Positions 22,671-32,500 of a DNA stretch of 64,000 nt are shown piece after piece (the stretch's first letter is position 1; each line of letters opens with the position of its first letter). This DNA is from Aporrectodea caliginosa (taxonomy: Eukaryota; Annelida; Clitellata; Crassiclitellata; Lumbricidae): the NCBI GenBank assembly GCA_020284085.1, contig JACEVL010000154.1:2292143-2356142 (forward strand), written 5' to 3'. The translations under genes were made by a program, and so were the position numbers. The notes below the pieces were generated by a model, which saw only the letters and a list, made by a program, of their open reading frames with translations, searched no databases and was not told where the DNA came from.

Positions 22671-22890
22671 CTTTACCGCTTCCTATCCTGATTCTACTCC
22701 TGCGCCACCACACGACCACCATCATCACAGATTACCACCGTAGCACCATGCTGTCTCCTCGGCTTGACCTCCCCGGATTTTGACTGCACCGGAACGAACA
22801 GAGGAGTTTGGCTATTGCGGACTTGATTTGACATAGTGCTGGTGAATAAGCTGGTCTCCCTGACGTGGCTTTTGTGGGCACTGAGAAATT
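22671..22890 (+). repeat. LINE 3' end repeat, relatives at 27.95 and 31.0 kb
   Basis: The block GAATAAGCTGGT.. with nearby GACCTCC.. and CTTTTG.. recurs at 27945-28085 and 31015-31135 in the same orientation, suggesting the 3' end of one LINE family deposited several times. Confidence 0.6.
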
Positions 22891-23158
22891 TTCAAAGATT
22901 TACATTACATTACCAGTGACTCTCAGAATACAGTTCTCTGAAGTAAGTTAGTAATCAGCAATGCAATGCACAGAGAACAGTGACTGTTTTAGTGTTTTGA
23001 TATTCAAATAGTGTCTGCATGTACGTTTAAAAATGTGTACCCTGGAAATTTATGTGGTGGCTTCTGTAAATCTTGGAGTTACATGCTATAAAATGGGAAT
23101 TTTGTTGAATGTTTTTTGTTGAGTTTACATCTGTAGTTGTTGGTATTTGTGTTTGTAG

Positions 23159-23262
23159 GACTTGTTTGTGGCAATTATTGTTGACCAAATTGCAGCACTT
23201 GAAGTGGCCGAGGAGTTATTCAACACAGTGTACAATGAGATGGCAGATTTTCACCACAATCT
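23159..23262 (+). CDS. NRDC: Nardilysin-like exon: DLFVAIIVDQIAAL..
   Basis: Acceptor TTTGTAG, donor CT|GTAACT (phase 2). It encodes DLFVAIIVDQIAALEVAEEL and continues to NEMADFHHN. This parallels the LFVEG.VQGN strand-helix unit that precedes the C-terminal domain in nardilysin, though weakly. It is the first exon of this gene visible in the window. Confidence 0.55.
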
Positions 23263-23549
23263 GTAACTTTGCCCAGAGAAATTGAACAAGTAATTGTTTC
23301 TGTTAAAATTTAGTCACATGTTATGTATAATTGTATATGATTTGAAATGATTTTTTAAATGATCATGAATTTGTATATTATGCTGTGTTGAACTGGCCAC
23401 CTGTTAACTGTTTTTGTGAGAGGGTAATCCAGGCTAGTAGCAGGACTTTTGACCCTATTGGATTGCCCTTTTGACACCAGCACTTATAATGCTATAGACG
23501 AAACTGCCATAATTTGATTTGCCTGTTATGTGGTGATTCAATAAACAAT

Positions 23550-23584
<35 letters not shown>

Positions 23585-26500
23585 CGCATTATAGACCTGT
23601 ATCATATATACTTTACTTAATGGTGCCCATTAGGACTTATGAGCTGAAAGCATAAAACATTTAACATTAATTATTTTTTTAAAGTTTAGTTGTAAATTTG
23701 TATAGTGCTTCTTCAAATGAAAATGTCAGAACTGTTTCCATGCTAACCTTAGTAAAGCTATTACTATTATTTTTATTATTATTATTAATTATGCATTAAT
23801 TAATCACCATGTTGGGGTCCATAGTATGGCAGGCAACATGCTAGCACGAAGAGCATAACATCCATGCATAAAGCGGGATTGATACCTGTTACCCCGTAAG
23901 GTCGACTCAGCCTTCCATTCCCTAGCTGTCGATGGTAAAATAATGATGTTGTAGGATGTGATGGGCGCCTAGCAGGCTGTCATACTGTTATAAAATCAAT
24001 TCTTGCACAACTTATAATCACGTGTCTCTACAGACTCAAGTAATCTGACTGCGGTTTGTCAGTTTGAGTCAATAAACATTACACAAGAATATTATTGTTA
24101 TTACTACCGTATATAATGACCAAGCATTGATCAATGGCACTGAGCAAGTCTTAGTGAAGGATTTGCTCAACTTCCCTACAGAGTACCCGTCTCAGAGCCG
24201 GAGGCTCGAACCCATGCTCTCCACACTAAAAGAAGAGTGATCTAACCAATTAGCAACCTGTGTCCCGATGATGTTTAGTTAATTAAAAACGTCAGGTATG
24301 ATGGTAGTAGTATTTCTTTTATTGTTTATTGAGTTTGAATCAAATGCATGACCAATCATTAGTTTACAAAATTTTACACAGACTGGAATGCAAACAATAG
24401 CAGTGAAATAACTTAATTAAAGAATAGCATACCTGAGCTTACAAACTTAAAACTGACGCAACAGATGATTCACGAGGAGAACAAACTGACAGCTTATCCC
24501 CACCATTTACGAAACAGTAATATTCAATTAGAATGAACACTATTTGTAACACATACATCGGCCAAAACTCAAAAAGACATTAATGTTACTACAGTAATAC
24601 ATGTATATGGCATGATAATATGATATCATATATTTCTTTTATTGGTTCAATTGTAACAAGCAAAAAGAGTCAGCGAAAAACAAACGATAAAGTTACAAGT
24701 ATCACTGATACCAAACATTAAATTAACAGGTATCTTAATTAATTGACAAATATTTTTGCAAAGATATTCAAATATGCAAAAACGAAATTATAAATATCAC
24801 TGAAGAGAAGAACCAAAGTTTGCAGTAAAGATTAATTAATATAATAGTGATAGTATACAATTATCAACGGTATTTCAAAAAAACATTACACATAGCAGTG
24901 GTACATGGACATTAAGTTAACATGTGGCTTAATTAAATTAATCATAATAAACTCGTGCTGTGTAGAACACAAAGGGAGACCCCGAAGGGTGGAAATCCCA
25001 CTAACCAGCACCCCCAATTATCTGTTGTATTAGTTTGATGGTTATGCAGAAATTGATAAGTTAAGAAAAATTAAATAATAACAGTCGATTCAATTTAGTC
25101 AGTCAGCATAATTATCAGTACAGCAAGGAAACAGTAACATAACAGAAGCAATCAAACAAACCAAATGAGAGATCTTCGATGGAGTTTAAAAACTTTTTCA
25201 TTTAAGTAATTAATGTTTTTGTTAGCCATTTGCAAAGGTTCATTTTAAATAGGTTTATGTTGGGGTATGTTTAAGGCTTTGTGGTAATGTATTCCATATG
25301 ATTGGACCCTTGCACTTTATAGAGAATTTGCGTGAGTTAATTCTAGCAAAGTGAGCTCTTAGAGAAAGAGCTTCTTGTATCGTAAGAATGAATGTCCGAA
25401 CTTAACCTAAACAGATGAGTAAATTCATCAGGTAACATATTATAAAGAGATCTGTACATGAATTAGCATGTTTGGAATATTGTTATTTGAATAATTTTTA
25501 AAATTTCCAGGTAGATAAATAGCTAGTCAGTATGTGTAGTATAATGAGAGCCACTTATGATAGACAATTATTTTCCCACGTAGTAATAATTTAGCGATGT
25601 GACACATGTTTCATTACTATAGCGTTCATCATCGCTGTGGAGTAGTAGCCTTGAAGGAGCACTATATCAATCTTCATAATGAATAATTGAGTCGAGAGAG
25701 TCTTGGGATTAGCTTAAAAATATTGGTTCATCTGTACATCACTGATGCGTCGTTTCCCATCACGTTGAAATATTTGACTCAGTAAAACTGTTTTAGTGAT
25801 AATAATAAAACGATGACTTCCATAGCATCGTAGCACAACTGAGGCTGAACACCCTTTGGGTGTTGTACTAGAGTTAAGGAATCATTGACGGTCACATGAT
25901 AGCTTAAGAAGATAGGTCTTGAGCTGTGATTTGAATGTTTCCAGAGATGGCGCATTCGTTACCAAAACCAAGCCGTAATCAGGTCAATGTCCAGAAGATC
26001 AATCTGCTAAGATTATTTAATGTGGCATGTTTATTTTGGATTAGGAAGCCATTGACTATGAAGCACGCCTGATCCAAAAGCTAAAACTCAAGGCTGCTGG
26101 AAAGCTGGACAGCCTATCGGAAGTGAGTCAATTATTGCTGACTAATGGACTGATTGCAGGTTGGCTGTTTTTGGAATACTTGGAATAGGTTGGAAAATTG
26201 ATGCATTACATCCTAGTACAGTAGTAGTTATTAACATACTGAGGCCTGTAAAGTGCAAGTTGTGCCACTTAAATTAATAAAATACTTTTAAAATGATTAT
26301 TATAAAATGCTGATGAAATGATTAGTGAACAGTATGCATGCAGTGCTTGTATTATAATTTATTTAGAACTTTGTGTTCTGATACCCATACTTTGGTAATT
26401 GGCTTTGCTTTAGGGTTGGGTTTAGGACCACCGGATGTCTTAACCCAGCTCTTGGCTTAGGGTCCAAAAGTCTTAATCCGGCCCTGATCAGAACAGGCAG

Positions 26501-29500
26501 TGAATGCCATATTAATCTCAGATTGGCAGCTGAGAAAATCTTTGATTGCAATACAATCTGTTTATTACTTGAGGCAAAGTCAATTTATTTTGATGTTTTA
26601 TCCTTTACCAGATATGCATCACAGTGGTTCCTTGTGGCGTGTCCACTCTAAAACTATTCAACCGGAACGTGAATGATGACAACTCTGTCATCGAGAATTT
26701 CTACCAACTCGGGCCTTTCGATCTACGATGGCAGTTGTTGTCGGAGCTTGTGATTGTAAGTCATTCATAATACCAAATCTCAAATGTATCTCTGTTCCAA
26801 ATTGGATTAGGATTGCAGTGTCATGAAACGTGGTTTCCGATTGTGTAATCTGATCATTATTAGTTATTGTTAATTAGTAACTGCATTGTGCCGGTGTCTA
26901 ATACACAAGGCATCAACCAAAGCCGAGCTGCAATCAATTCAGCATCCGGAAGATCAGTCTGTTGAGACAGAGAAAGACAGTCTATGGTGGATAAGCAATC
27001 CAAAACAGATGAGTTTTAAGTTGAACATGAAATGACACAAGCGAACGAGTGATGGTCGCATACCTGTATATGCAAAACTGGCTTCAGATTTCAGGAACCT
27101 TGGAGTAGAGAAACAGTCAGCTACTGTGAGACCCAATAGACTGCACACCCTTTTGCTATGAACTGTTTTCCAATCAGAAAAAATGGGGTAACCCCAGATC
27201 CAACCAACATTAGAGAACTTGGATGGTGACTAGAACAGGCAGTGAATTCCATAGTCTCAGATTGGCAGCTGAGAAAAATCTTAATTGCAATACAATCTGT
27301 TTAATAACTTGAGGCAAAAGTCAATTTATTTTGATGTTTTATCCTTTACCAGATTTCCATCACAAAGGTTCCTTGTGGCGTGTCCACTCTGAAATTATTC
27401 AACCAAAATCTGAATGATGACAACTCTGTCATCGACAACTATTACCAAATCGGGCCTCTCGATCTACGTTGGCAGTTGTTGTCAGAGCTTGCGATTGTAA
27501 GTCATTCATAATACCAAATCTCAAATGTATCTCTGTTCCAAATTGGATTAGGATTGCAGTGTCATGAAACGTGGTTTCCGATTGTGTAATCTGATCATTA
27601 TTAGTTATTGTTAATTAGTAACTGCATTGTGCCGGTGTCTAATACACAAGGCATCAACCAAAGCCAAGCTGCAATCAATTCAGCATTCAGAAGATCAGTC
27701 TGTTGAGACAGAGAAAGACAGCCTATGGTGGATAAGCAATCCCATACAGATAAGTTTTCAGTTGAACATGAAATGACACAAGCGAATGAGCAATACCATA
27801 TGCCAGTTTAATAGTCCAACAATGCATTGGCAGAACATATGGCAAATGGGTAATTGAACTCCCAACACTGGTGACAGATGGCAGCATTGGCTGTAAACGT
27901 GTAAAGGAAATCTGAAATTCTGTTGGCAGTCCGTGGTTGTTGTTTAAAGCCGTGTCCTCTGCCTCCTCTCTCTGGTCTCTCGGCAACTGGACTCGTACCT
28001 CCACTGGACATCTCTGGACAACCCCCTGACACGACACACTGTTAATGAATAAGCTGGTACCCTCTGCTTAGCTTTTGAGTAGTGCTATACACATTTTGAG
28101 TTTACAATAATGCTTATAAATGATTTGTTCTTATTCACATTGTAACATTTGACAATGCAGTAGGTAGTGCTTAATGTTTAATTGTATGGAATAATATCTA
28201 TGTCAGGCAGGGGTGGGGTGTCAAAGTCCAGCCTTCAACAAGGTTTTATGGCCTGCCGAGCCTTGCCTAAATAAGATTAGAAAGACTGCACAATTTAAGA
28301 ATAAATGTTCAAAGTTGTCATTTTTCATTGCATATGAAGCAAAATCAAATTACTGCTTGCCGATTGCCTGAAAATATTGACAACCTAATGCTCATAATAT
28401 TTCAATGTAGGAAAACATGGAGGAACCGGGGTTCAACCGGCTGAGGACCAAGCTGATGCTCGGTTATGAGGTCACCATCAAGTACAGCTACACATATGGA
28501 ATAGCCGGATTTTCTGTGACTGTGTGTAGCCAGGCATCAAAACCACGTAAGTTGTGAGCAGCCTTTTTCCAAAGTTGCGATGTAGGAACTCATGGTCGCA
28601 CCAAGCGCACATTCTTTTGAGGACCAAGCTGATGCTTGGTTATGAGGTCACCATCAAGCACAGCTACACATATGGAATAGCCGGATTTTCTGTGACTGTG
28701 TGTAGCCAGGCATCAAAACCACGTAAGTTGTGAGCTCTTTTTCCAAAGTTGCGACTCTCCCAACAATCTGGGTGGAACGTTAAATTCATGATGTACTCTA
28801 TTTAATCGAATTATGTATGTGGAACCATTGTCGTAATGCACAGGGTATTGAGAAATGGTTGCTTCAGGTGAAACTGCATCAAGAATCATGATTGGTTGGA
28901 GCCATATGTCAGGGAAACCAAATCGGGCTATTGTGGATAAGCAAGTAGAATCGAGTGGTGGGTAAGCAAGTGGAACCATGTGTTGGATAAACAAGTGGAA
29001 CTATGTGGTGGATAAGCAAGTGGAACTATGTGGTGGATAAGCAAGTAGAATTATGTGTTGGGTAAGCAAGTAGAATTATGTGGTAGGTAAGCAAGTGGAC
29101 TCTTTAAGTTTAGAATGACCTGAATGACATTAAACAGCTAATGGAATAATGAGAACTGTTAATGAATTTCAATGCTTCAGAACCAGCCACTGAGAATGAT
29201 GCTCTAAGCCCAACACATCCTAATCATCTGAATTCATGCTTTCATTCTGCTGGTTTATTCTGTAATCCTGCTCATGTGGGGCATGATTGCTGAATGGATA
29301 GAGTGCTAGGCCTGTAATGCAGAGAGCATTGGTTCGAGCCTCCACTCATGCAGTCACTGTGGAAGTACATTGAGCAAGTCCTTCACGCACAATCGCCCAG
29401 CACCATCAATGTTCGATTGTATGGTGTTGTATTTACTTGTTAACTTTGGAAGGAGGGCAATATATAAAATACAGTGGTATTATATTGTATTAGGGACCTT

Positions 29501-32500
29501 GAGCAAGTCCTTTACTCACTATTACTTAGCACCATTGATGTTTTGTTGTGTGGGCACTTCTGAGCTTTTAAAGGAGAGCAATATCAAATGCAGTTGTACT
29601 GTATTGTATTGCATTAGGGACCTTTTGATCAAGTCCTTAACTCACTATTGCTCAGTGCCATCGATGTTCTGTCATGTGATCGTGTGTGAACTTCTGAACT
29701 TGGGAAGGAAGGCAATATATAAAATACAGTTGTATTGTATTGTATCTAATTCATCATGTTGCATATTGTGTGAAACTTTAGAAGTGAAGAAGTAGATAGC
29801 CAGATTGACCGGTTCCTTCTCGATTACAACCGGGGTTCTATCCAAAAGATGACTGCGAGAAAATTTGATCTATTAGTGAGTAGTGTTAATTTGATCTATT
29901 GGTGAGAAGTGTTAATTTGATCTATTGGTGAGTAGTGTTAATTTTATCTATTGGTGAGTAGTGTTAATTTGATCTATTGGTGAGTAGTGTTAATTTGATC
30001 TATTGGTGAGTAGTGTTAATTTGATCTATTGGTGAGTAGTGTTAATTTGATCTATTGGTGAGTAGTGTTAATTTGATCTATTGGTGAGTAGTGTTAATTT
30101 GATCTATTGGTGAGTAGTGTTAATTTGATCTATTGGTGAGTAGTGTTCATAGTTGCAATGTTGTGACTCATGAAGCATAGCAACTGTTTGGATGATAGCA
30201 GCTGTTGCTAAGCAATATCTCTCCCTCTTCAAGTTCTCTGCCCTTGGACAGGTTCAAATGTTTAATGACGCCATTCCTCTCAACTGTGGGCTTCTTCCTT
30301 CATTGTCCTATATATGTATCCATCATCATCCAGTCCAGCAGCATTTTCATTCTTGTTCTCTTGCCCTCTTTGCTTCCCTGTATGATTGTTCTTTGAGGGG
30401 GCCCATGCATACATGGGGAGCCAACCAACCGATTCCCGTCAGCAGTTGACAGATGTCTCTGGCTATCAAACCAATCTAAGCAAATGGTACCTAAGATTGG
30501 TTGAAATTGTACTTTGAGCTGAGTCAAGTGAAAAAGTACATAAATGTGATGAACGACATTCGTATAGCATGGTCCAAAACAAATGAAAGGATGAAAGGCT
30601 CTGATCTTTCTTACCATTGAGAGGAGAAACCAGTTCTGATTAGTAAGTGAAGTCCAGTCTAAAATCCACAGAAAATATCTGTCTTCATTTTGTTTTGATA
30701 GGGATAACACTACACTCTGCTTTACATTACAGGTCGCAGCTCTCATGAAAACCAAGACACTGGATTCAAAAAGCCTGAAAGAAGAGGTTGATGGCAATTG
30801 GGAGGAAATTACGCAGCAGAGCTACAATTTTGATGGTGCTGAAAAAGAGGTACAGGTCTTCATTCAGTTACTTCAATCCCAAAACGCTGTCTGACCTAAA
30901 AATGAAGTTCAAAGACTTGTTGCACCAATTTTAATTCTTTACTTAGGCAGGTAAACTGTTAGTAATAAAATTCAGCATGCTTCTCATCCTCAGTGAAACC
31001 CACCATAGCAGCTGCTATGCCTCCTTTCTCTGGCAACCAGACTTGGACCTCCACTGATCATCGATCTCTGGACAACTGTCTGATACAACACAGTGCTTAT
31101 GAACAAGCTGGCACTTTGTGCTTCGCTTTAGAAATTTGGAGTATGATTACGATGCAACAAGATTAAGAGTCCAATGAGATCAGAGTCTAAAATTCTTGGC
31201 TTTGGTATAGTCGTGGTCTAATACCAAGGTCAGTGTTTAAAGTGGGTGGGAACACTTGGGAACGGCATTCCCACTGCTCTCAAAATTCTTTGCTTGCATT
31301 CCCACTGCTCACCATGCTATGCAACCCTGGTAACACATGCATTCCAATAAACCCTGGTAACACATGCATTCCAATAAACCCTGGTAACACATGCATTCCA
31401 ATAAACCCTGGTAACACATGCATTCCAATAAACCCTGGTAACATATGCATTCCAATAAACCCTGGTAACACATGCATTCCAATAAACCCTGGTAACACAT
31501 GCATTCCAATAAACCCTGGTAACACATGCATTCCAATAAACCCTGGTAACACATGCATTCCAATAAACCCTGGTAACACATGCATTCCAATAAACCCTGG
31601 TAACATAAGCGCTCCAACAAAACTCTTCTTCCGAGTTCCCACTGCTCACACAAACCACTTAACCACTGACTAAGGTTATTTTTAAGCTGTGATCGTGCCT
31701 TGGTTTTCAATTCCAATTTGATAGTTTTTAGGGTCATAGCACCACTTCATGTTGGCAGAACAGCGCATTAACCGGCAGCACGTTAACAAGTCCACACTGT
31801 AGTTACAAACTCATTAGACTACAGAAACCTTCTGAACCTTATAAGAGACATTGAACATAGTGTTTGGATAGTGTTTGGAATGTGCTGAACATAATGTTTG
31901 AAAAGTGCTTACCCTTGCATTGCTATGATTGCTGGCATGACATTAAACAGGTAAAACAGTTTGATAGTAAGATTTATCATTAACTGATAAATAAAGGTGT
32001 GTTAGTTTTTAATTAGTGATTTAAAATTGCATGTTATGCCTACTGGAAGAGGAGATATTGTCACAGTATTGCTAGAAGTTTTGTGTCATCATCAGGAATA
32101 ATTTGTAAATTTAGTGAGGTGGTTTTATAGAGACACTATATATCTCTATGCTTTGATGTTCTCCATCATACGTCCCTCAATTACAATTTTAATTCTTCAG
32201 ATTGAAGAACTTCGAAAACTGACGGTTGAAGATCTGAAACACTGGGGCCAGGATCAGCTGATGCCAAATGACAAGAGAAGAAAGCTCAGCATTCAGGTAA
32301 TCATCATTGGCATATGACAAAGTTCCTTGTCTTGCAAGTTGGTTTAGGTTAATCACAACTTGTAGAAATGTTCAGCAAGCTTTAATAGCTTTAATGGCCG
32401 TGCCTTTTAAGGGTGTCTTTGAAGGCGCTGTTTAAGCGTGGCAATAACTTTGGTCTAAAAGGTGGGGGAACAAATTTGTTCCCTCCTTCCTCGGTAAATT

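Larger units (their letters stand above)
26494..27790 (+). repeat. Tandem duplication (about 740 bp unit) carrying the exon
   Basis: The unit starts near AGAACAGGCAGTGAAT (26494 and 27232) and runs through the exon into the next intron. 26756-26924 and 27497-27665 (169 bases) show no difference at all. The 3' part overlaps the dispersed repeat also found at 9050-9345. Confidence 0.9.

Noticed and set aside
28541..28550. GTAAGT at 28547 as donor of the MEEP exon
   Set aside because: Stronger consensus, but it puts the next exon (29782) out of frame with an immediate stop; GTGAGC at 28554 joins correctly.
29867..30152. CRISPR-like array of 26-base repeats
   Set aside because: Units are head-to-tail with no spacers, inside a eukaryotic intron; it is a minisatellite.
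31233..31737. Repeat proteins such as NPGNTCIPI units and their reverse-strand counterparts
   Set aside because: Produced by a 27-base minisatellite inside a MITE; open on both strands and absent from the unexpanded relative.
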